From positions 1 to 18,522 of the forward strand of contig JANBPT010000938.1 in the NCBI GenBank assembly GCA_027575765.1: a DNA stretch of 18,522 bases, written 5' to 3'. Under the pieces are notes generated by a model. That model saw nothing but the letters and a program-made list of their open reading frames with translations. It searched no databases and was not told the origin of the DNA. The position numbers were made by a program, and so were the translations under genes. Source of the DNA: Tieghemiomyces parasiticus (lineage: Eukaryota > Kickxellomycota > Dimargaritomycetes > Dimargaritales > Dimargaritaceae). Each line of letters opens with the position of its first letter. Position 1 is the first letter of the stretch. Positions 1 to 7,545 of the stretch are shown here, piece after piece.

Positions 1-679
1 AGGTAGTCACAAGGCAAGTTATGGATATGGTTAAATGAACAGTTAAGAATATAGGCGAAACGGTTGCAATGTTACAGTTGGTGTAGAGGGGCATTGTCCT
101 CCATGGTTGGGTACATATGAAACCATTTCGTTTCTCAGACTCTGATACAAATTGCTTTGCTAGTGCCCACGGCACTACACATGGCACTCAACAAAGAATT
201 TTTGGACGCTTTAGATAAAGACGGTTTTGATAAATACCGCAATAAACAAGGTTGCTATAATGAATTTATCAGCATCTGCTGCTACCCAACGTTGAAACAC
301 TGTGCGTTGGCACTACAATATAGCTTCTCTTTCCTTATATTGTATTCCAACCCCATTGCTTTTCACTGCACTACAGTAACTATTTCCCTTTTTTATATTT
401 AGACAGATAATACAAAAATAAGCCAGGATTGATAGCCAGAAAGAACCCTAGGTAGCAAGCATTGTGTGATGTAGAAAACCAAGCCACAAAGTTTGTGATA
501 AAGGAAGGAGAGAGTTCTGAGGGTAAATTTAGTGTAAACTTGGGTACATAGTGCAATACATCCATGCCATAATGAAGTGTAATACTTACTGGTAAACAAA
601 AAAGCCAGATGGTAATATTGTACATGTCAGTACCTATATAGCCTAATGGACCATTGGTATACCTCAGGAGGCATGAGTC
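1..679. other. AT-rich stretch without an intact gene; possible coding fossil
   Basis: No complete gene is visible. A short plus-strand frame that can start at an ATG at 181 reads MALNKEFLDALDKDGF and then continues for roughly 30 more residues of mixed, protein-like composition (through about 315), before becoming a low-complexity hydrophobic tail. It has no clear start context, domain or splice partner. It could be a decayed fragment of a host gene or of a transposon, or chance. The rest is AT-rich sequence of the kind that surrounds the repeats further on. Confidence 0.3.
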
Positions 680-812
680 TGTGGTGATTGGGAGCCATCA
701 CATTAGATTATCCCAAGGTAAAGTCCAAGTCTACTATTTCAGAACCAGAAATTCTGTGATAGTAGAATAGCCTTTTGGTTTTGGTATTAGACTTGGGCCT
801 AATATCAGCACA
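680..812 (-). mobile_element. 133-bp TG...CA element, copy A (solo-LTR-like)
   Basis: This copy is the reverse complement of the elements at 3512-3644 and 4289-4421. It has exactly the same length and is about 93% identical by eye to the 4289 copy. It runs from TGTGGTGAT to ATCAGCACA on the plus strand. It keeps the inner hairpin (CTACTAT/ATAGTAG plus CAGAA/TTCTG arms) and the outer CCAAGTCTA/TAGACTTGG pair. Its flanks (GAGTC at 675-679, GTGCC at 813-817) do not match, so the target duplication is eroded or this copy arose by recombination. No coding capacity. Confidence 0.75.
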
Positions 813-823
813 GTGCCCGTTAG

Positions 824-840
824 ATGCCTTCAAGAGGCAT
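824..840. repeat. Small perfect hairpin before repeat unit 1
   Basis: ATGCCT (824-829) and AGGCAT (835-840) form a perfect 6-bp stem with a 5-nt loop. It lies in the 45-bp gap between the 133-bp element and the first long repeat unit, close to the palindrome TGGCGCCA (850-857). Confidence 0.4.
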
Positions 841-857
841 AGTGGGTGTTGGCGCCA

Positions 858-1351
858 CACAAAATTGTAAAGTTGACCAATATCTGACAGTTGGTCTCAC
901 TATCAAATGAACCTCTGGAATGGAGTGGAGAGTTCAGGGATATGCAGTCAGAGCAGCAGTATCTGAATCTGCAGCAAAAATTGTAAATGGTTAACTATTG
1001 ACAGAGAAAACTTCTAAATAAAATCTATAATGTGTACCAGCAAGCAAGCTTAGGAGAATGTTGATACTAGAATTTACTAACGGGATAGTTCCAACAGATG
1101 GCACTATGGGACAGGGTGTACAGAAAAAAAGCTGCCGGGCCCTGTGTGGCATACTTGGGACCGGCTTATAAACTATAACTATAATCAAGGATTTACGCTA
1201 ATTGGTGGAGGGCCTGGCAGGTCCCCCGTCTCTTCTGGGCTTCTCCCAGAGGTCACCCGGTTTCTTTTCTTTCTTTTATCTCACTTCTTGTGTAGGTGCA
1301 ACCTCCTACAGTTCTAAAAATTGTTTAACCGTGCTTGGCTGCACACAAAAT
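858..1351 (+). repeat. About 490-bp dispersed repeat unit, copy 1
   Basis: This segment aligns along its whole length with 1787-2276 in the same orientation, offset by 929 bases; I judge it roughly three-quarters identical by eye. Shared landmarks are CACAAAATTGTAAAG at the left end, GGTTAACTATTGA, TTTACTAACGG, GGCACTATGGGACAG, a CTTGGG...CCGGCTTATA block, and a TCTGGG/CCCAGA hairpin (1234-1250). A stem GACCAA/TTGGTC (875-896) has compensatory changes in the other copy. The motif CACACAAAATTGT(A/G)AAG occurs at both ends (856-872 and 1342-1358). There is no open reading frame of note. It could be an LTR, a TRIM or another non-autonomous element. Confidence 0.7.
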
Positions 1352-1786
1352 TGTGAAGAATAAATAAAAGGTTTATATAAAGAACTAGGTACCCCAAGGC
1401 AGGGTAGGGAAAAACACTCCCCAAGCTATTAGATGTAAAGCTTGGGCCTTATATATGACAAAATAACAATGTTCTTCTTAACCCTAGTATTGGTCGCCTC
1501 AGTTGTTTAGGCTGGTAGGAACATATTGGCAACTGGTGATGAAACTAATAAAATCGAAAAGTATGAAACATGTAAAATCGAAAAGTATGAAACTTGAACC
1601 ATGGGAAATCCTGTTGCCTGTTGGTGGGGGGTTGGCTGGATCTGCGCTTCTACAATGTGAGGATTTCCCCATGTCTTTTGGAGGTGTGTTTGCTTTTCCT
1701 TGGTGGGGTTAGCAGCGCGTTGACAAGTCTGGCTAGTTGTGTCTGCCCACCAGGAATCTTCAGGAGTCCAGATACTATCTGGACTC
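1352..1786. other. Spacer between the two long repeat units
   Basis: No gene is seen. The stretch contains an inverted repeat CCAAGCT/AGCTTGG around 1422-1446, followed by CTTGGGCCTTATATATGA, which resembles the TATA-like block of the flanking units and may be a decayed relative. It also holds a 21-bp direct duplication with a 24-bp period (1549-1569 and 1573-1593) and, at its right end, a perfect 25-nt hairpin. Short frames on both strands around 1500-1920 look like chance. Confidence 0.4.
1549..1593 (+). repeat. Short tandem duplication, 24-bp period
   Basis: The 21-base string beginning TAAAATCGAAAAGTATG at 1549 is repeated exactly beginning at 1573, separated by three bases. Two copies only; consistent with replication slippage. 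Confidence 0.8.
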
Positions 1787-1787
1787 C
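1763..1787. repeat. Perfect 11-bp stem hairpin at the edge of repeat unit 2
   Basis: GGAGTCCAGAT (1763-1773) and ATCTGGACTCC (1777-1787) are exact reverse complements separated by ACT. The last base of the hairpin is the first base shared with the other repeat unit, so the hairpin sits exactly at the unit boundary. Confidence 0.85.
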
Positions 1788-2276
1788 ACAAAATTGTAAA
1801 GCAGACTGGTATCTGGAAGCCAGTCCCACTTTCAAAAGAACCTCCGGGTCAAAGTGGAGAATTCAGGAACGTACAGTCGGACCAGGGCTATCCAAATCTG
1901 TAATGCAAAGTTTGATAGGTTAACTATTGATGGAGAAAACCTCAATTAAAATCTAGGAAACGTTTACTAACAAGTAAGCCTAAGAGAATATTGGTACTAG
2001 ACTTTACTAACGGAATAGTGCCAATGGATGGCACTATGGGACAGAAATTGGGAATAAGCTGCCAGGCCCTGTGTTGCATACTTGGGCCCGGCTTATATAC
2101 TATGACTATAATAAATGATTTGCACTGATTGGTGGACGACCTGACTGGCCCCCCGTCTCTTCTGGGCCTCTCCCAGAGGTTGCCTGGTCTCTTTTCTTTT
2201 GTTATTTTCAATGGTTGTATAGGCGCGGCCTATTCCAGCTCCTCAAATGGATAAGCTGTGCTCGGCTTCACAGAAA
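1787..2276 (+). repeat. About 490-bp dispersed repeat unit, copy 2, cut by an LTR
   Basis: Second copy of the unit at 858-1351. It keeps the same landmarks: CACAAAATTGTAAAG, GGTTAACTATTGATGGAG, GGCACTATGGGACAG, CTTGGGCCCGGCTTATATAC and the TCTGGG/CCCAGA hairpin at 2161-2177. Its stem GACTGG/CCAGTC (1804-1825) replaces GACCAA/TTGGTC of copy 1 by three paired substitutions. A second hairpin GTGCCA/TGGCAC is perfect here and has one mismatch in copy 1. Similarity to copy 1 stops at the TGTTG start of the next element, as expected if that element inserted into this unit. Confidence 0.7.
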
Positions 2277-2277
2277 T

Positions 2278-2299
2278 GTTGTGGATCGTCGTCCACAAC
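2278..2299. repeat. Hairpin at the LTR 5' terminus
   Basis: GTTGTGGA (2278-2285) pairs perfectly with TCCACAAC (2292-2299) around a TCGTCG loop. It overlaps the TGTTG terminus of the candidate LTR. Confidence 0.8.
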
Positions 2300-2327
2300 T
2301 CAATCACCTCCGATACCTAAGATTAGG

Positions 2328-2358
2328 CCAGCCTTTATCACGACCTGATAAAGGCTGG
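2328..2358. repeat. Perfect 12-bp stem hairpin inside the LTR
   Basis: CCAGCCTTTATC (2328-2339) and GATAAAGGCTGG (2347-2358) are exact reverse complements with a 7-nt loop. It is not followed by a T run, so it is not an obvious terminator. Confidence 0.85.
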
Positions 2359-2617
2359 AAGAGGCTTCGTCATCAACGATTAAGGCGTCATCGCCGATTT
2401 TTCCTTTCCTATTTAATATCTCGCGCCTGCCCTAACTAAATAAACTTCAGACTCGTTTTCCGACCGTTTTCTATAGCGCCGTCTGCACTTGACTTACTTG
2501 ATTTCTTTTGCGCCGACTGCGCCGTTCCCCCTGACTGACAGCCAGAGTTGGCCGACTGCCACTCTTATGTCCTTGATTTTGGCCGCCTATTCGCCCGATA
2601 CCGCAACAGAAATATAG

Positions 2618-2689
2618 TCCGAAATGGTCCAGTGGTCAGGATCTCACGCTCTCACCGTGATGGCCGGGGTTCAATTCCCCGTTTCGGAG
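2618..2689 (+). tRNA. tRNA-Glu (anticodon CTC)
   Basis: A full 72-nt cloverleaf can be drawn. The acceptor stem is TCCGAAA (2618-2624) with TTTCGGA (2682-2688) and a G discriminator at 2689. The anticodon stem is TCACG/CGTGA with loop CTCTCAC, giving anticodon CTC. The T arm is CGGGG-TTCAATT-CCCCG, with the B-box GGTTCAATTCC. No intron and no encoded CCA. A TTTT run starts two bases after the gene (2691) and serves as a Pol III terminator. It reads GAG codons. A retroelement LTR ends nine bases upstream, and the AT-rich repeat nest lies on both sides. Confidence 0.95.
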
Positions 2690-2690
2690 A

Positions 2691-2694
2691 TTTT
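2691..2694 (+). terminator. Pol III terminator of tRNA-Glu
   Basis: A TTTT run directly after the tRNA 3' end, followed by more T-rich sequence. Confidence 0.7.
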
Positions 2695-3511
2695 ATTTTA
2701 GACAGCTTTCACATTATCTGTCATACATATTTTTATCCCTCTCTCTAATGGAAATGCGTTCTATTTAGTGTCTCTATTGTACCTGAGTCTACACATACAA
2801 CTACTAGACTTCGACAATTGCGGCAGGTCTGACCGTAGTCTGAAAACTAGTACAAAATAAGAAAGGTGTTAATTGATCATTATTGTAGCTTAACTTGATG
2901 CCTTATATAAGGTAGCAGCCTGGAACTTGGCCTTGGTGGCAAGAATAATGGGACTAGCACATGACCCTTGAAAGGATTGGCCTAGGTGGATGCAACGAAG
3001 CATAGAAATTAAATAGAGCAATTAGCTATTGTTCTCACTTGGTGCATGAGAGATGGTCAAGGTGTGTGGCAAAAGCGTGGGTGGCTGCCGTCTTAGGCAT
3101 AAGTGGTAAGGTTGTTCTAGGTGACCACCCTGGGCAGTGAATTTGAGGAGGTTAGTTTTGGGTCCTCCTCCAAGGAGGTGAGGATCCAGAATTCAGCCAA
3201 GCTCCCTTCCAAAGTTGGAGGTTAGCCACCCTTTTAATCACAAAGGCGCAGTCAGCTCATCATGGGAATCTGATGGGCCATCAGGAAGGCTGGCCATGAC
3301 CATGAGCTAGGATGTTGCTTAGTGGGTCCCTTGGTTTCAGCCTGGTACCATTCACTAATCAGGTGGAGACTAACTTCCCCAAATCTGGATATGATATGTA
3401 ATTGTTTCACTATTCAGAGAGCCAACAATAGGATTACATTGGGAATTTGAATCTGGAAAGTGCTGTTTAAAGACAGCTAGCTGACTTGGAGTGGGAAGGC
3501 GGCCTGGTAGG
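2695..3511. other. AT-rich intergenic stretch, no gene seen
   Basis: I see no reading frame, tRNA or clear repeat boundary here. There is a small purine-rich foldback around 3165-3185 (CCTCC/GGAGG). The texture (many stops in all frames, short G/T-rich clusters) is that of decayed transposon sequence, but I cannot assign it. Confidence 0.4.
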
Positions 3512-3644
3512 TGTGTTGATATTAGGCCCAAGCCTAATACCATAACCAAAAGGCTATTCTACTATCACAGAATTTATGGTTCTGAAATAGTACAATTGGA
3601 CTTTACCTTAGGATAATCTAAAGTGGTAGTTCCCAATCACCACA
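3512..3644 (+). mobile_element. 133-bp TG...CA element, copy B, with 5-bp target duplication
   Basis: It starts TGTGTTGAT and ends ATCACCACA, imperfect 9-bp inverted termini. It is flanked by GTAGG at 3507-3511 and again at 3645-3649, a perfect 5-bp target duplication. TG...CA ends plus a 5-bp duplication is the integrase signature of LTR retrotransposons. At 133 bp it would be a very short LTR of the TRIM/SMART kind; a MITE is the alternative. It holds a TTAGGC/GCCTAA foldback near the left end and a central CTACTAT...ATAGTA hairpin. No coding capacity. Confidence 0.8.
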
Positions 3645-4288
3645 GTAGGTACCCATTTACTTCCCACATTTTGACATTAATTTAAATAGGAAGGAAGTTA
3701 TGCACACTCTAAAGACATCCTGCAGCAATGTATAATATTTTTCATCCCTTTTCTATTATATTGGCCATGACTATTCCTGCCATTGTATCTGGGTAGAGCT
3801 TTGTTAAGATCCCCACTACCCTTGCCAAAAATAACAAGACTCTGTGCTGGATCACGCCTTTTTATCCTCTAGGTGAGTATATATAGCAGTTTGTTGAATG
3901 GTGTTAAGGCAGAAGAAAAGGGGGGGCTCCCCTCCTAATGGACCCCTGGGCTACTCAGATTTGGGAAGCAGCAACTCAGCAGATGTTACTAATGGACAAG
4001 TGGTACAGAGAGATCAACCCTGTAACCATCCTGGACCTCCCCTTATCTCTTCCATATTCATTTTCATACACACATCTTCTTCCAAAATTGAAGTAGATCT
4101 TGTTTTATTATTTCATTATTCTTATCTCTATTAACATATCCCATGTTCTACAACAGTTTATCCTCACTCACTTGCGGCCACAATTGGGCAACAAGGAGTC
4201 CAAGATTCAGAACCTGCGCAAGACTCTGGTTAAAGTGTATCCCCAGTTTTGCTACTATTGTCTGTGCATCATATTCTGGTTGCCAGTC
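3645..4288. other. Spacer between elements B and C; possible exon-like fossil
   Basis: No intact gene. A segment at about 4157-4290 follows an acceptor-like CTACAACAG and reads protein-like in the plus direction (contains LGNKESKIQNLRKTLVKVYP) before running into element C. It has no recognisable domain. A donor-like AGGTGAGTATAT lies near 3871. These could be remnants of a host gene into which elements B and C inserted, but frames upstream are short and the evidence is thin. Confidence 0.25.
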
Positions 4289-4421
4289 TGTGTTGATACT
4301 AGGCCCAAGTCTAATACCATAACCAAAAGGCTATTCTACTATCACAGAATTTGTGGTTCTGAAATAGTAGACTTGGACTTTACCCTGGGATGATCTAATG
4401 TGGTGGTTCCCAATCACCACA
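4289..4421 (+). mobile_element. 133-bp TG...CA element, copy C, with 5-bp target duplication
   Basis: Third copy, same orientation as copy B. It runs TGTGTTGAT...ATCACCACA and is flanked by CAGTC at 4284-4288 and 4422-4426, a perfect 5-bp duplication different from that of copy B, so the two inserted independently. The central foldback is complete: CTACTAT (4336-4342) with ATAGTAG (4364-4370) and CAGAA (4345-4349) with TTCTG (4357-4361). An outer pair is CCAAGTCTA (4305-4313) with TAGACTTGG (4368-4376). The outer and inner pairings share bases, so two alternative folds exist. Confidence 0.85.
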
Positions 4422-6244
4422 CAGTCTATAAATCTGCAGACAAGAGCTGGTCAAGTGTACTGTCATTGGGATGGCTATACATATTGATGTGGCAAAAGGC
4501 TTACTAGCAAACTTTACTCATCCTGAATCATATGATTGTGCCCATTCTACTTAATTCCATGTAAGAGTCAGGTATCAATAAGTGGCACAATGGCCCAGTC
4601 TGATATTAAGGCTCTAAAATAACAAGTGTAGTGCCAAGCCCTACTGTAGCCACGCCTTGGCACATTATTTTATTATTGTTTTTTCCCTTATTCCCACCCC
4701 TTGAAAGCACTTTGGATCAGGAGTATGATGGATGCGACCCCTAAACAACCCTCGGCCGTCCCCCTTTGCTCTGGGTGGCGGCTTCCCTTATTAGACATAA
4801 GCTTCATTTCCTTGTATGATCACCACCATATAACCAAATCCCTTCGATTTTGCCTCGTCACCTTGAACGACGGTGTCGTAGGGTGAACTACCCTAGAGGA
4901 AACGTAGTGGCTAATTAGCCCAAAGGCAGGAAGAAGACTAAGTAAAGTGCGGAACGAATTCGAAATAGATGATTGAACAATATGGGGTGGGTCTTAACTA
5001 TCGTTTATTAGGGGTTGTGCTGACTGCCTTTTATAATGAAAGATGGCCCGCCTCTTTCATTAGGGCTGCCGTACAGGTCAGGCAGACCTTCAAACGACAG
5101 GGCGCATTTGGGGTTGGTACCAAGTCAAAGAGAGGTAAATACGCAACTAGGGGAAAAGGTAGCAAGGGGATATTCTAATAGGTGAGGAGGAGGAGGGGGC
5201 GTACTAGTGATAAAACGGCGGTGATAAAAGAGTCGCTAGTGTGGGGTCACAACTGATCGGATCAGTGGTTTGGTGTACCACAGACGGCTACATGTGCGTA
5301 TGTGTATATATATCCATAAGGCGGTTCGAAGTTAGAGTGACACCGGGTACCTTAGCTGCGCACCAAGAGGATGGTTTAATCCACCTGATTCTATACCGGG
5401 CCTGGAAAAGCCTGAATTGGTACGGGCGGGCCACGTTTTGGATTACAATGGAGGGGCCATTTTAGTAGCATGACTTGGCGGATAGAGCGGGCTTTGAGAC
5501 GAAGGTTTAAAGTAACATGGGGAACGAAGACCGACTGAGCAAGCTTGTAGGCAAGTTGACAGGAGATGGCAAACAGTTGAATGTATTGCACCCCAATCAG
5601 ATAAAACACTTGGGTCAAATTGCCCGCGCAAGATCCATGAAAAATGCGCTGGTGGGAAACCGTTTGGGATAGTTAGGGGGGGGATTTCATGTAGTTTACT
5701 TTGATGGGCAGAATCAACACAGTATAGGCGTAGAGAGAGGGTCCAAGGTAAGTTCACTGCGGCCTTGTTGGTTCTCCATTGCAAACTATCTGGTAACCAA
5801 AGGGGAGCTGGAAGGTATACGTCATTGAAGCGGAAAACGAAGCTTGAAGGGGCAGTTTGTCATTAGGCGGCGGTAGTGGTCAGGAAGCATAGCCCCTCAC
5901 CCCGGCCACCAAGGGACGGTATGAATTTCCCAACAGCAGGATCTAGCCCCCGATTTTTATTGGAGACCAGGTGAACCGTATTTGGGCGATTTGTCAAGTG
6001 ATCTGTTGGATTAGTACTTCCAGTATTCCTCCCCACGGCTGTCCACCCCATAGAAAAATAGTATGCGATGCCTGTCTAACGGCGTCCTCTCGGACCAAGA
6101 TATCCGTTACTTGGTATCACTATGCGGTAGGGCTACTGTAGGTAAACACTATCCAAACCTGGCTCATATTTGCCTAAGCTACGATGAGTAGCGGCACTTT
6201 AGTTAATGACATCCTTCCCAATCGGTGCGTACCATCAAGGAGGA

Positions 6245-6266
6245 CCTCCCAGGCATGCGTGGGAGG
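6245..6266. repeat. Hairpin with 7-bp perfect stem
   Basis: CCTCCCA (6245-6251) pairs with TGGGAGG (6260-6266) around an 8-nt loop. No T run follows. Function unknown. Confidence 0.6.
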
Positions 6267-7499
6267 AATACGATGAATGTCTGGCTTTGGATACATTCCC
6301 TCTGATTCAATCTGTATAGGCACGGGCGCCACCATCCGCCTCCCCCGTGCAGTGTTGACGAGTGTCGCGGTGCACACCACCACTGGCCACGTGGGGGGGA
6401 CTTCAGAAAATAAAGGCCGAGTCAACTGGGAGGCCACTGGTGTAGCCCAGCCTGTATATTTTTCAAATATAGTCCCAGGGGAGCCATTTTTGCCACCAAC
6501 GGAGGAATACGCCAGAACCCATGGCACTGCTCTCTGATGGCTTAGACGGCGTGACTGCCATTTGCCGGATGCCTCTTCGCTCGATCTCGTGTCCACACAT
6601 AGCCAACACCCTCTTAATGCATCCTCATTGCCAGCACCCCTCCCCTCTCTTGTCACCCCACACCCTTGAGCTTGGCGCCCACCCCATTTCCAAGGAATGC
6701 AAGGTCGCTGATTGGCTGTCGCGAGACCATCGGCGAAACAGACCCTGGGCTGCAGCCTTGGCTTGGCATCCCCCCTCCTCCCTGCGTTCAGCTATCGAGT
6801 CTGCGGCTAGATCCTGCCTGTTCCCTGGACGTTGATGAATCCCCGGCGATTGAACGCCTCTGTCTGAGGCTACAGCAGCGTGCGATCTAGCCGGAGACCA
6901 TAAAGTCTTCGATGGCTGGGTTTGTAAGTCAGGAGGTGAGGAGGGGGCTGCTGGTGTGTGCCCTGTGGTTAGTTTGCAAGGGTGAGGGCCGGACGAGGGT
7001 GCTGAAGCCACGGCGGCCTCAAGAGCAGCTATTTGGTGCATCGGATTGCACACTGACGTCCTAATCAGGATAATCTCGGTGTGACGAGCGCAGTGTCTGG
7101 TGTCCCATGTCCCTTCAGCATTGGACCTCTCTTGGTCGAAAACGATACCCGCTGACCCTCTCCCCCATTCCATCAGGCCTGCTCCATAATACCTGAGGGA
7201 GGCAGACCACGGGAGTCGGGCAAGCGTGTGAACTGGAAATGGGGAAGGGGTGGGGTGGAGGGTGCCTATGAGCCCCTTGTGGATGGGCAAATAGGCAACG
7301 TCAATTATTTCCTTTTTTGGCATGAGCAGGGCGGCGTCGTGAAGTCGAGCCGGCTAGAGAGGCGTGGAAGCACCTTGGGCGTGTCCTCCCATCACCATAG
7401 CCGACCTTCTCCCACTCCACCCGGTGCTACCCTACAAGAATAGAACCGACTGGGAGGCGATTATGGCGCATGCAAGCGAAAATAAGGGGGGGGTTCGGG

Positions 7500-7545
7500 T
7501 AGGAGGCCTGCCAGGTTTGGGTAATTACCCGGCCTGGTCCTCCCG
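7500..7545. repeat. Extended near-palindrome around GGGTAATTACCC
   Basis: The core GGGTAATTACCC (7519-7530) is a perfect 12-bp palindrome. CCAGG on the left pairs with CCTGG on the right, and GGAGG with CCTCC further out, separated by short unpaired stretches, giving a cruciform-capable block of about 45 bp. Confidence 0.6.

Larger units (their letters stand above)
2277..2608 (+). mobile_element. Candidate solo LTR, 332 bp, next to a tRNA gene
   Basis: The segment begins TGTTG and ends CAACA, the short inverted termini usual for LTRs. GAAA lies on both sides (2273-2276 and 2609-2612) as a 4-bp target duplication; the longer string ACAGAAAT occurs at 2270-2277 and 2606-2613, so 5 bp with shifted ends is also possible. 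Inside are a TATA-like TTTAATATC (about 2413-2421) and an AATAAA near 2440, in promoter then poly(A) order. Two strong hairpins lie near the 5' end. No internal retrotransposon genes or second LTR are seen, so a solo LTR left by recombination is the likely state. The right end is nine bases from the tRNA-Glu 5' end, a position reminiscent of Ty3-type targeting. Confidence 0.6.

Noticed and set aside
856..1358. 17-bp direct repeat as a target-site duplication of a SINE/LINE-like insertion
   Set aside because: The same motif begins the second unit at 1787, so it is more likely part of the repeat than a duplicated target; kept as an open point only.
2548..2748. Open frame running across the tRNA gene
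   Set aside because: It overlaps the LTR end and tRNA-Glu; translated tRNA sequence, not a protein.
680..4421. CRISPR-like array from repeated units
   Set aside because: Repeats are long, few, in both orientations and unevenly spaced, with target duplications; they are mobile elements in a eukaryotic genome.
3512..4421. Copies B and C as the two LTRs of one element
   Set aside because: Each has its own, different 5-bp duplication on both sides, so they are separate insertions; the 644 bp between carries no retrotransposon genes.
6625..7323. 232-codon minus-strand open frame
   Set aside because: Low-complexity Ala/Ser/Pro/Arg composition, no domain, overlapping frames of similar size on both strands, no poly(A) or splice context.
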